Shown here: positions 9,891-20,702 of the stretch, in pieces
Position numbering within the stretch: position 1 is the stretch's first letter
Layout of the letters: the number at the start of each line of letters is the position of its first letter
Program-made: the position numbers and the translations under genes
Notes under the pieces: generated by a model
The model's database searches: none
What the model saw: the letters and a program-made list of their open reading frames with translations, nothing else
Told to the model about the DNA's origin: nothing
Assembly (NCBI GenBank): GCA_907165135.1
Contig: OU015569.1
Span: 8,804,501 to 8,868,500 of the forward strand
Reading direction: 5' to 3'
DNA from: Oikopleura dioica
Lineage: Eukaryota; Chordata; Appendicularia; Copelata; Oikopleuridae
DNA length: 64,000 nucleotides

Positions 9891-12800
9891 ATGAAGTTTT
9901 GGAGATTATTTTTATTCCACAGCGCAGCAGTTTATGTAAGTTTCGCCCTTCAATGAAATTCTTATCGTTTAATTTATTGTATGAAAGTTAGCGATATTCT
10001 GAATTGTTGCACATTTGTTTTCGCAGCGCGAAAACCAATAGAGATAATAGGAACATGGGATAGAAAGAAGACCCGATAAATAAACGAATATAATGGTCAC
10101 TAAACATTACCTAACCATAGAAAGCAAAAAAAAACATGTTCTTCTGGTGACAGTGGCTAGAGATGACCCGCTGCGCGCGAATAATTACCCACGTGATCCG
10201 GATTTATCGCGCAGCGTGAAGCACCGGAACTGGCGCCCATCTGTTTCTCGTTTTGAATCGATCCTGTCCTTTTACTTATCAAGGCATTTACTGTTGGTTT
10301 TATTATTGACAGGCCAGGTCAAGGTCGATCTTCGGAACAGGTGAGCTCCATGAGAGCGAATCTTTTATCGATTTTTAATCACAAATGACCTTTTTATTTC
10401 TCTCCGTCGAGATATTCCAGCGTTACTCCAAATTAGAAAACAGCCAGTTAAGAATTATAATAATGTTTAATCGATCAGCGGCGACGATTGTCACATGAGT
10501 TCTCATTACGATTCGTTTGTGAAGGTTAATTAACAAATCTTCTAAGGCGGAGTGGAAGTTCAATCGTTGGCAAATCACGGAGCCACGGTCCGGCTGGCAG
10601 GTCGATCGTCCCCGACTGAGCCCAGGCCGCCTCCAGACTGACCCGCGGAGGGATGACGTCGACTTCTCTCTCGGCGAGAACCCCTACTTCTCAGTCTCCA
10701 AAGATGGCGACGTATATTTGTCCGCGCCCATTGATCGCGAAGAAACTCCTTTTATCAGGTAAAGATGTATAATTATGAGCTCTATCGAACTTAATTGCTA
10801 GTCTGGAGATTTTTGCAAAAGACAAATCTGGGAGTGACGTAGAGCCTCCGTCCACGATTGAGATTTTTGTCGACGACATCAACGACAACGCGCCTATCTT
10901 TCCAGAGTCTTCTTACGAATTCAGCGTCCCAGAAATGTCTCCAAAAGGTATGTTTCTACGAGAAGAACTCAATTTTAAAAGTCAGTAATCCAGGGATTCC
11001 TTCTAAATTAGCTTAATTCAATAACAATCTAGCAACACTACACAGATGCCTGTTTACTGAGGCTTAAAACTAACTAAAGCCAAAATCAATCAAAGCCAAT
11101 TTTTCTGGCACTGTAGGTTTATATATCTATTTACAGATGCAAAGCGTCTCTCCAGGAGGGAATCCGAATTATTCAAATATAAATAATTTACTTTTCTTGG
11201 GGCGAGACAGAGGTCGGGTTTTGGAATGCATTGAAAGAGGGATGAAAGCTCGCTGCTGGAGGTTCTGAATTATCTACCCTACTGTATGTAGGCCATCGAT
11301 CACTTTTTACAAAAAGATCAAAGGGCGATGCCGCTGAGCCCGTCTCAAGCAGGATTTGTCAGCTCGTGTCTCCTTATTTTTAAAGCAGGAGATGGATCTA
11401 CCTTCCACCTCTTTATCCTTCTTTTTGGGCTAATGCTAATTCGCGCTCAAGCTTACAACTTTCCTAATCCAACCCAGAAACATTTTCCTGAAAAAGAACT
11501 ACTGAAAAAATATTATGTTAGACCGAGAAATTCGGATTCGTTTGATATTTGTGATGGAGATGGCGGATATTTGAGTACTTTCAACGGCGCAACGGAAGCC
11601 GTCCCATATTTACCCCGCATTCGGCATCTGCCTTTTCAAATTTGGAAATTTAAAACCGAGCAAAACTTTTGGCAGGAGCGGAAGATTTTCATGCAAAATG
11701 CAGATCTCCACAGTGATCAATGAATAATTCACGGTCTTTGCGCTCTAGATTCTACAATGGTCTATTAAAGTTTTCAATTATTTAGTTATAACATTCCTCC
11801 ACCGGGGTATTTGATTCAAACGATTGGTACATTTTGCTGCCTTTTTAAATTTTAAGATATTCAAAATTGTGTCCAGCCTGTAGATTATTTAAAAGATAAA
11901 ACTGAAAAGATATTTCACCGCGGGACAGTAAGTATGGGAGTACCAAGGTTGAAAGCATATGCTCGAAGTGTCACAATGGAGCGGCATATGTCACGTGACG
12001 AATTGATGCATGGCGATATACGTAGTCTTCATAAAAAAATCAGTGCCTGCATGTAGCGCAACAATAGCCCTCCGCTCGCCCTCCTCAATAAAGCATGGCT
12101 TGTTTTTAAGGAAAATTGCCCTGCAAAATTGATCGAGAACAAAGGACTCTGTGCATAAATCGGATAACAGTTAGCCGTCCCCCGTTTGACTGGACCTAGT
12201 AGCTTCCCGAAATGGAATATATTTAACATTATCAATATACGCTCGCTGGAAATTAATTAGAAATATGGCTTTTTAAATTTGAAGAGGGAAGTAAATGAAG
12301 TAACCACCACCGGCGACCTTAAAGCATCACAGCTCGCATAATATTTAGCCTTCAATTTGTGCACATTGTGCCCAAGGGGCCAATTGTTTTCCCCGTGATT
12401 ACAGCCTTAATTGGCCTCTTGTGGGAACATATTTTTGCCCATGACCACGGAAATGACTGAGTGAACTACTTTGCAGCGCTACTAAATTATGAGTTTAATA
12501 ATTTGCGTCCATATGGCCACTCGGAGCAATAGAATTTTTATGGGAACTAGTGAGCATATGGAGTAGTAAAATTTTATGAAGAAAGGGATGAATACCTCTG
12601 ATGAGCCGAACTAAGTGCGAAGGTGGCATATGCTCAGCAGGTTAGCAAAAATTAAAGACTTCCTTTGCGCAAGAAAAGCCTCTCGTAATCTCGCTCGCAA
12701 GCTGTCTTTTCATTTTGCTAAAAGGATGAAGCAAGCCTCGGAGCCTCTCAGCTTTTATTTTTTGCGTGCAAATATGGCCACCGTTTACGACAAATAAAAC

Positions 12801-15800
12801 TGAAACAACACCGCAATGAGCTTGTCAAAATTTGATAATGTCGCTGATTGAACCTGTTTCGCGTTATTTATTCGCGCGTCCTATAGATATGGCAATGTAT
12901 TTTCGTCTGTGTTAGTTTGTGTGCGCAGTTGTGTGATGGAAAAGAGACTCAAGGGAAAACTGGTCTCTGTCACTTTCATACTGCCTCGATTCATTTATAA
13001 GCACATAATTGAGCACTCTTGGAATAATTGGGAGAGGCTGACTTTTGAATTAAGGAACTCCCGTCGGAAAAGTAGTGGCCGAAGATGCCGATGCAAGCGA
13101 CGGCTATGGAACTGGGTACGGAGATATTGCTTACTTTTTGGACTCGCCCTTCTTCCGCATTGACAAGTACAACGGAAACATCTACGTGAAGAAGGAGAAT
13201 CTAAACAGAGAAGAAAGCACGGAATACACCGTCACCGTCACTGCCGTTGACGGCGGCGGGGTCTCCACCACGGGCGCCAATGAAGCTTCTGTGAAAGTGC
13301 TCGTTAAGATTACGGACATCAACGACAACGGTCCCAAGTTTTTACCTACTATAGATGAAATCTCCTTTCCAGAAGTACCCGAAGATCCACAACTTGGTAT
13401 AACAGTGATTGATGCGATTGATAAGTTACAAAAAAATTAAGGATTCGACGAATTTTGTTTCAAAGTGGAGGACTTAGACGTGGGAAAGAACGGCGACGTC
13501 GAGTTCAGAATCAACTCGCCTGGCGACAAGTTCTTTTATATCAAAGCTATCAAGGACACCTCGGCACCTGCTGAGAAGACGATAATCGATGCTTGCCTTG
13601 CACCAAAAGAGGGAAAATTAGACTATGAAACTCAGAATATTCATCAATTATCGATCGTTGCAAAAAACACTCGTCCACTGGTCTCATCCGCCGCTAAAGC
13701 CGGCATCATCCCTTCGGACAGCATCAATTTTACTGTGAAAGTGCTTAACGTTAATGAACCACCGCAATTCGAGGAAGACCTTTCAATATTTGAAATTTCG
13801 GAGAACGCAGATCCAGGTAGTGTTTTTTTCGCCAACAGTCATAATAATCGAGTTAAGGGACTCGTCTATGTCTTCGAAATGACGATAAAGCCGGCTGCAA
13901 AAGTGTTCTCAAAGCGGTTGATCCAGAAGGCGATGCTTTCGAGTACAAAATCGACCCGGAAGCAATCCGAAACAACTTTCCATTCAACATTGACGCAACT
14001 TCTGGACAGTTAACTCTCCAGTCAACGGTTGACCGCGAGTCCAAGTCCACCTGGGAGTTCGACGTTTTAGCCGTCAACACTGTTGATTTCGACGCTCTCA
14101 CGGTAATTAAGATTTCTTAAAATCAAACAATGATTGATAATAAGGGATTAGATTAATAGAATAGCAATCAATTTCTCGTAACAGGCGATTTTACGCGCGC
14201 CATCCATCAATCTTCTCTCGAAGGAAGAATATATTTTCGATGGGCATTTTGCCAATTAGAGACCACAGCTCTCCAAGGATCTGCTGCATAATTAATATTT
14301 TCAATGGACGGTAGATCTAACTAAACAGGCTGGCGTTTGAGGTAATAACCGCGAGCGCACTCCTTCTAGTCTGCGTGAAGTGACTGACGTTTCCTTCTCC
14401 TGCCTAATCGACTGAATAATTACACTCTGACTTGAGAAACCACCTTCAGACTTGTTCTTAATTAAGCAACTAAATCACCAATGACATTTATTTAACATAT
14501 TTATACCGTATTTTTTCTTCTCAGGACTTATAAGTCCGCAAAAGAATCGTTGAGATAATTTCGCCTAACAAAATTAATTTAGGGACGAACACGAGTGCGA
14601 GTGCTAATCAAAGATGTGGACGACATGCCACCGAACCCACAGGATAGTGTGATCTACTTTTGTCCTGGTGCAAGTCTCTCGCAGTGGCCGATAACCTTCA
14701 CCGACCCGGATGAGTCCACAGACAACTCTATTACCGCACAATTTGACGATGAACAAGAGTCTTCCTTTATTAAAGACATGCTCAAGAAGATGTCGCTCAA
14801 CACCGACGGGAATACACTCCAGCTCAAAAGCGATGAAAGTCCAGATGCCCAACTTCCATTCAACCTGAAAATCAAATTCGCTGACGTCAAGAAAAACACG
14901 AAGGTAAACATATTTGCTTGCCCAGATTTTCAACTTGCTTTTAGTCGATGTACTTCCAAGTCAAGTCTTGCCCAAGCTGCCAAAGTGAGAACGGCACTTG
15001 CATCGACGAGAAGAAACTCATCGCCCCAGCAAGTGTTCAGCCACAGCTTTGGCTTGCGATTCTTTTGGCTATTTGTTGCTCGCTTTTCGCTCTCATCTCT
15101 TTCTTGATCTGGAACCACAACAAGTCCCGAAAGCTCGGTTCTGAAGTGGCCTATCTTCCTGTGAGTTTAACTTTCGCGACAAGTGCCTTATCGAATATTT
15201 TAGTCGAATATCGATGATGTCCGCGAAAACGTGGTCATGTACGACAACGAAGCTGGAGAAGCGCCATGCACTGACTCTCAAATTGGGTATCAAACAGGTA
15301 CAATCTCTTATTTATATATATATAGAAAGTCTCTCGGGAAAGCCTGCTCTTCAGCGCAGTCTTAAATATATCGAGTGTCTAAATATGACACGTATTTGAA
15401 GGGCTCTTCTACATTTATTAATTCTTTATCAATCTTTCTAACTGATTCCTTTAGTCCCCCTAAACAAAGCCTCTCGTGATCCAGCAATCCAAGATTCAAG
15501 ACTTTGCCACACAATCGATCATCGCTTGAAGAACGCTTCTTCTACTGAAAATTTTACTGGCGCTCCTTGGGACTCACGTCTTCTCTACAAATACGAAGGA
15601 TCAAACTCGGTGCTCAATTCGCTCAGTTCACTCAACTCGCATCTCACCGAGCGCTCGCTTGATCTAAGGGTAAATTATAACCTCAACAAGAAATGTCAGC
15701 TAAATTTTAAATTTAGAACTTCGCCGAAGGAAACAAATTCGGTTTGGTCCGCCAGCTCTTCCACTCTTCCGTGCCTGGAAGTCTTCATCGAAACGTGACG

Positions 15801-15845
15801 ATCGAAATGGACTCCAACGAGAACTACCACGCCATGCTCCACTAG
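9891..15845 (+). CDS. Classical cadherin, five EC repeats with catenin-binding tail
   Basis: Calcium-dependent adhesion receptor. Exons used: 9891-9935, 10547-10758, 10802-10947, 13055-13396, 13442-13816, 13858-14102, 14583-14903, 14945-15160, 15204-15297, 15455-15669, 15717-15845. The first exon encodes a hydrophobic signal-like MKFWRLFLFHSAAVY. EC calcium motifs follow: DDINDNAPIF, DINDNGPKF, the weaker NVNEPPQF and DVDDMPPNP, so about five repeats; the last, Cys-containing one (CPSCQSENGTC) precedes the membrane helix LWLAILLAICCSLFALISF. The cytoplasmic part has the p120-binding type DDVRENVVMYDNEAGEA and the beta-catenin-binding type YEGSNSVLNSLSSLNS, both hallmarks of classical cadherins. 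The longest intron (10948-13054) contains a separate ORF. A short candidate exon at about 10313-10340 was left out because it breaks the frame. Confidence 0.9.
11328..11723 (+). CDS. Possible secreted-protein ORF inside cadherin intron
   Basis: A 131-codon ORF, same strand as the host gene, in the 2.1-kb intron. Residues about 27-42 (FHLFILLFGLMLIRAQA) look like a signal peptide ending at a small-residue site, followed by a polar, aromatic-rich stretch (YVRPRNSDSFDICDGDGG) and a WKFKTEQNFW segment. An ATTAAAG-like signal lies about 50 nt after the stop. A preceding TTTTAAAGCAG acceptor at about 11375-11388 could make the true start later. No family recognised; chance ORF not excluded. Confidence 0.35.
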   Translation: MPLSPSQAGFVSSCLLIFKAGDGSTFHLFILLFGLMLIRAQAYNFPNPTQKHFPEKELLKKYYVRPRNSDSFDICDGDGGYLSTFNGATEAVPYLPRIRHLPFQIWKFKTEQNFWQERKIFMQNADLHSDQ

Positions 15846-16204
15846 AAATGCCAATCAATCGTATTTATGTACAGTTTTGCAATTTGTAATTTTAAATTAT
15901 GAAAGTATTGATTCCTGTTCGACCCTATCTTTTAATTGTAAACTTTTCAATATTACTTCTCTTCATTCAACCCAATTTACCTCAATGAAAGAAATCAAAT
16001 AAAATATTTCAAAACATCTACTGACCATTGACCAAGTATGTTCATTTTCTGTGTTTTGGAAAATAGCATGAAAACAGAAATATGCAAAAAGTGAACAGAA
16101 GACAAGAAAATGTGCAATTCGGTTCGTCACCAGGGACGAAGCATAAAACGAAGAAAAATACGATCGAGGAAAATAGAAAATACGAAGGAGATCAGTTAAC
16201 CAAT

Positions 16205-19200
16205 CTAGCAAGTTTTCTGACGCTTAACTTCTTTCGTTGATTCCTGGAAGGGTTTTCTTTTTCGGTGAATAAGAGTATATTCAATTTTGGCAGCGAGTAG
16301 TTCATTTATTGGGATGTCTGCGTATTTCCATTCACCAAAACGTTTCACCTCGTTGCGTTTTGTTTTTTCAAAATGTTTTACCATCGAAGCTTTGATATAC
16401 ATTGTAAATTATACAATATTAGAAAAATAAGAAAAAAAAATGAATTACAATCTTCAAAATTGCAATAAAGAATGTATTCCTCTTTTTTCTCCGTCTTCCC
16501 CTGAGTGATGATATTTCCCAGAGCATTCTGATTGAAGAAACGTTTATTCTTTGCGGCTTTGTTTTTGAAAAAGCCGCTTCGCGGCTTTTCATTTAAGATC
16601 TTTCGAACACTGTCTCAGGTTTTCTACACAGGTCGTCGAACCCAGATTGACATGCTATCGAATGCTTTTTGGGCTCCTGCGCAAGAAGTTGAAGACAACA
16701 ACGATTATTTGTTTTACTTGGTCTCTGTTTATTTTAAGCCAAGGCAGTAGGTGAAAATCGAGGAATGAAAGAGTAGGAATGTGAAAGTGAAATTTGGTGG
16801 GTGAGGGGTGATAGTTAGGTAGCGTGAATTTATATCTGATATCGCCGTTGCTCCTATCCTTTTCTTTGAAAAAGGCGTACAAGAGATCTTCGCGTACATC
16901 TCGTTCTTGAATGTCTTGAATTCTTCAAGGCCATCTATTATTTTCTTGTCCTCCTCCTAAAAACAACAGTGAAGATAAAGCGGGGTCCCCGCTCCGGGGA
17001 GCTAAGACTCGCCGGGATTATTACAACTCGCCGGGAGTCTGCATTATAAATCCCCGGCGAGTTGGAATACAAAAGTCATGAATGCAGGGCTTACCTGGGT
17101 AAAATTCCTTCCCTTCCTCCTTCGTCGAGCTGGAAGTTCCAGTGGAACTGCACGGCTTGACGCGCTAGTCTTTAAAAAAATTGAGTACTCTTTCATGATT
17201 TAAATTCTGTTACCTCAGAATCCTCAGAACATTCTTCACAAGCTTCATCCACTGGCTTTTCCACTATCTTCTCCTCCTCAACAACTGGACCGATTGCCTC
17301 GAGTCGGTTTTCCCCGAGTCCATGGAGAGTAGTGTCGAAGCGGTGAACTTTTGTCTCCGTTGGGTTTTCCTGAAAAAGTTTTAATAGGCTCGGAATCAAG
17401 TTTACTCTTACCTTCTATTCGCCATCGCTTTCAATAGCCATGGGCTCAAAGTTCTTGCACTTGGACTTGTCGGTTCTGGAAAGCTCGGCGACGATGGTAT
17501 CGCCGTTAGGGAGCTCTCGGACTTGAAGGAGCTTTGAGCTTGTTTCCGGCTTCAGCAGGTCCCGGATCTCTTCTTTGTACAATTCAAAGTAGCTGACCTG
17601 CAAGCTACTTTTGTACTTGTCTGCCATTGAGGCAATTCTGAAATTTCTTTACCGTCACACAAAGTCGCTGAATTGTATTCCTACCAGACCCTGAGTTGGT
17701 TTTCAAGGTTTTATGGTAAGATTCAATACAGTTATTTGTGAAAGTCGTCTCGTAAGTTGAAAGTTGTCCAAAGAGATTCCAGCCAGAAAAGTCCGAACGC
17801 TTCAAATACAGCGCTTCAAAATATTCAGTTAAAAATTTGCGGACTTTTGGCTGCAATTCCTTCGGAAACTTTGGAATCAACTTGCGAAACTGAGAAAGCG
17901 CAGTTTTCACATAGTCAGGGTTAATAAAAATCAATCCCTTCAGAAAACGAAAAAGCTTATTCAAAAATTTGCACTTGAAAAACTCCTTTCCGCAATATTT
18001 ATGAATATTCCTTTTCATGTTCTGAAGGAAATGAAACATACAGTTGATCACTGTCGAACCAAGAACCCGCTCAAACGCCAAAACCGCTGACGATTCAAAG
18101 TCGGTCATCACTCTTGACATAGAGAGTTCTCGGCCATAGTATGCCTTGAATTTCTCTTTGACAACAGTCAGGATCTCCTCGTAAATCGCCTGCGATTTTG
18201 CCGTAAGAAAAGCAAATACAACAGGAACATGTAAAAATTTTGCTGGATTTGCCGGGTCTTGAAGATAGACGCTTATCGTGTAAAGTTGTTTGATGGGTGC
18301 TAAGTTGCGACAGACATAAAAAGTTCCGTCGGCGTGAACCGGAGAACTTGGATGTCGTCGATACTTTTCACGACAAGCGTCATCTAACTTTTCTAAGTCA
18401 GATTCTAAAAAGAATAACTGATAATTTGTTACTCCCTTCGGTGTCTGTTGAAAAGCAACATTTACTTCAGGAAGCGACAAATCGGACTCAGAAAGGCTAG
18501 GTTCAAAATTTGGATCAACAATGGTCATGTTAGCGCAATGATCCGGAACAACATCAGATACAGTAAAACCACTCGATCTTTGTATTTTCTTCTTTGCTGA
18601 AAATCCTTCCTTTCGGAGGGAAATCCCAGCCTCAGGGCCCAACTTGTCATCAGAAATTACAAAGTTCGAATTGTCGTACTGTATCTCAGATTGATCCGAA
18701 TTTAAATTTACCGATACTTTGCCTACAGTACTTCGAAACTGGCGCTGGATGACGTGGTAACGTAAAGAAGCTTTGCAGTGTTCAGCGTGAGGCTTGATCG
18801 TGGTGACTTGGCCGTATTTGCTCGTTTCAAGTCGATCTGGATGTTCGTAGTTGAATTTGAAGACTGTTCTTTGTCGCTTGGCTTGTTCCTTCTTTTCGGA
18901 GTTGATGAGTTTTGGGTCGAGAATCAGCATCTTGGCAGTTCCTTTGCAGCGTTTTCCTTTGGAGTGAGCAGAAGAGCATTCGAGAATCGCAGCTTGTGAC
19001 GAGCATTCTCTTATATGCATGTGCCATCTCTTATCATGCCGTCCATATTGTAAATGGAAGTTTAGAGATGTTTTATGAACTCCTTCTGTGACAAAAAAGA
19101 GGGAAGGTTCATCAGGGGAGCCGGCATATCTTGGCACACTTTTTAGTTTTTCAACAGTTTCAGTGAAATCCATTTTTCTCGCGTAATTTGGATTCGAATG

Positions 19201-20702
19201 ATATATATATGTCTTACCTTCTGCTGCCACCTAATTACATCCAGTTGTTTTGTCCGCACTTTGATGAAAATGATGAGAGAACTTCCGCTCTGAGATTACC
19301 CGCTTACACCTGGGACCCAGCTAATTTGCTAATCCTCATATCCTACCGCGCTTCCTACCGCGTTGCTTGCGAGTGCCTCAGCTGTTCGCCCCTCGAACCT
19401 CTCGCGCGCCCTTTTGGAACTCGCTCTGGGCTTGGCCTGGAAAACGTCTCTGATCCCGTTAGATTGATTGAAAGACGAGTAAAATTACCTTTCGAATAAG
19501 TCCTCGGCGACACGTGGGAGGATTCCATCGTGCTCTCGGTCGCGCTTTCCGAACTCTCCTCCCATCGTGTAGGTTTTGCCCGAACCAGTCTGTCCATAGG
19601 CGAAGACAGTCTGGTTGAACCCGTCGAGCAAGCTGGCGAGCATCGGTTCCACCGTTTGGTTGTAGATTTCCGTTTGCTCGACGGAATATCCAAATACTTT
19701 GTCGTAGATAAACTGGCTACCTCGACAGTCGATTTGCGGGCCCGCAGCGATAAGGCACTCTTGTGCCCCTAAAAAACCGATGAAGAAAAATATCTTTTTT
19801 TTATGATAAATTGAAAGCTCTTTTGCCTCTCCCTCTCTTAGGTTGTAGGCGGTAACGTGGGATTTTAATCCTGTGCACACTCAAGTGCCTGATGTGGGAT
19901 TTTTAATCCCACGTTCATGATTTCGTCGACGTGGGATTTTAAAATCCCACATCGAGCACTCTGGTGGACGTGGGATTGAAAATCCCACATGACCGCATTT
20001 CAGGGGGTCGATTGACGTGGGATTTTTTCTGCTCAAAATTCAATGACACAAACAACTCTAGAACAAAATAAGACAAAAAACTGCAGGACTAGGTACGCGA
20101 CGGGCCAAAAATTAGCTTGTTTTCAGGGGTTTATCTTTCATACCTGCATGCCTAACTTAGGCGGCCTAAGTTATGTAGTGTAAAATCAGGGATTTGTATG
20201 TGCTCCGCGCTTGATTTGAAAGAGAAACTCATCTTTGAGGTTAAAATCTTTCTCTACAATCGCGCATCCAGTCAAAACAGTTCGCTTTACGGTAACTATT
20301 TTTGTTCTACATCAAGTTACTTATTTGTGGCGCAAAACATCCAGATTTACGTCCGACTTGATGGAAAACCCCCGGGAGACGGAATAATTGCAAAAATATT
20401 CTAGATAGATGACTATTGTTATCGTTAATTTGAGATAAAAAAATCCCACGTCAATTGACCCCCTGAAATGCGGTCATGTGGGATTTTCAATCCCACGTCC
20501 ACCAGAGTGCTCGATGTGGGATTTTAAAATCCCACGTCTGTGAAATTAACAACGTGGGATTAAAAATCCCATATCAGGCACTTGAGTGTGCACAGGATTA
20601 AAATCCCACGTTACCGCATACCACCCCTCTCTTACCTTCATCGATCTCTTTCTTTGAGATCGGCCGGATTCGGATATGCACTCGCACATTATCCGACTTC
20701 AT
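16205..20702 (-). CDS. Kinesin half-motor fused to basic Myb-like tail
   Basis: Exons on the minus strand: 20636-20702, 19489-19768, about 17424-17637, 17214-17369, 17095-17169, 16898-16956, 16449-16609, 16205-16389. The start MKSDNVRVHIRIRP follows a TTTTCCAG acceptor. Exon 2 has the kinesin P-loop FAYGQTGSGKTYTMGG; exon 3 has VSYFELYKEEIRDLLKP. The switch I (NxxSSRSH) and switch II (DLAGSE) motifs that should follow are absent. Instead a tail begins: acidic, then RRRRKGRNFTQ and EEDKKIIDGLEEF, which resembles the first helix of a Myb/SANT domain, then Lys-rich sequence to a stop at 16205. An in-frame TAG (17415-17417) lies before the next exon; a GA-AG intron starting just before it would remove it and keep frame. 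All later junctions keep phase. Alternatively the kinesin part is a decaying fragment and the tail a separate gene. Confidence 0.6.
16566..16590. repeat. GCCGC/GCGGC hairpin, family member 1
   Basis: GAAAAAGCCGC, loop TTC, GCGGCTTTTC. Located inside a coding exon of the kinesin-tail gene (codes NEKPRSGFFKN on the minus strand). Core shared with hairpins at 43195 and 46459. Confidence 0.5.
17024..17064. repeat. Intronic hairpin
   Basis: CAACTCGCCGGG (17024-17035) faces CCCGGCGAGTTG (17053-17064), a 12-bp perfect stem, with a further ACTCGCCGGGA copy just upstream at 17007. It lies in an intron of the kinesin-tail gene near the donor at 17094. Confidence 0.55.
17605..19230 (-). mobile_element. 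Mutator-like (MULE) transposase ORF in kinesin-gene intron
   Basis: A 541-codon uninterrupted ORF. The N-terminal part has a Cys/His-rich stretch (WHMHIRECSSQA, then CSSAHSKGKRCKGTA) like FLYWCH/WRKY-type DNA-binding regions of MULEs. The catalytic region shows VHADGTFYV, then MTDFESSAVLAF, CMFHFLQNMKR and NNCIESYHK, giving the D...D...E arrangement of a MULE DDE domain. The first codons may instead be a small intron, with the true start at the second Met (MDFTETVEKLKSV). The ORF lies wholly in the kinesin intron 17638-19488 except that its last 11 codons run across the host acceptor into the kinesin exon in another frame. I found no clear terminal inverted repeats of its own. Intact length suggests recent activity. 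Confidence 0.85.
19831..20634. mobile_element. Non-autonomous long-TIR element with 10-bp target duplication
   Basis: Element 19841-20624 is flanked by the direct repeat CCCTCTCTTA at 19831-19840 and 20625-20634. Its arms (about 19841-20025 and 20440-20624) are inverted copies starting GGTTGTAGGCGGTAACGTGG versus GGTGGTATGCGGTAACGTGG and stay nearly identical for about 180 bp. Each arm contains several copies of GTGGGATTTT-AAAATCCCAC-type mini-palindromes. The 10-bp duplication fits Mutator-like elements (usually 8-11 bp). The 400-bp core has only a 68-codon ORF. It sits in the first intron of the kinesin-like gene directly at the splice donor. Confidence 0.85.

Noticed and set aside
10313-10340. 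Possible 28-nt cadherin micro-exon between good splice signals
   Set aside because: Including it breaks the reading frame; direct joining of the signal exon to 10547 keeps frame.
18297-18500. Plus ORF inside the transposase region
   Set aside because: Antisense shadow of the MULE transposase.
19831-20634. CRISPR-like reading of repeated GTGGGATTTT units
   Set aside because: Repeats are palindromic and arranged as inverted arms with a target duplication, and the DNA is animal; it is a transposable element.
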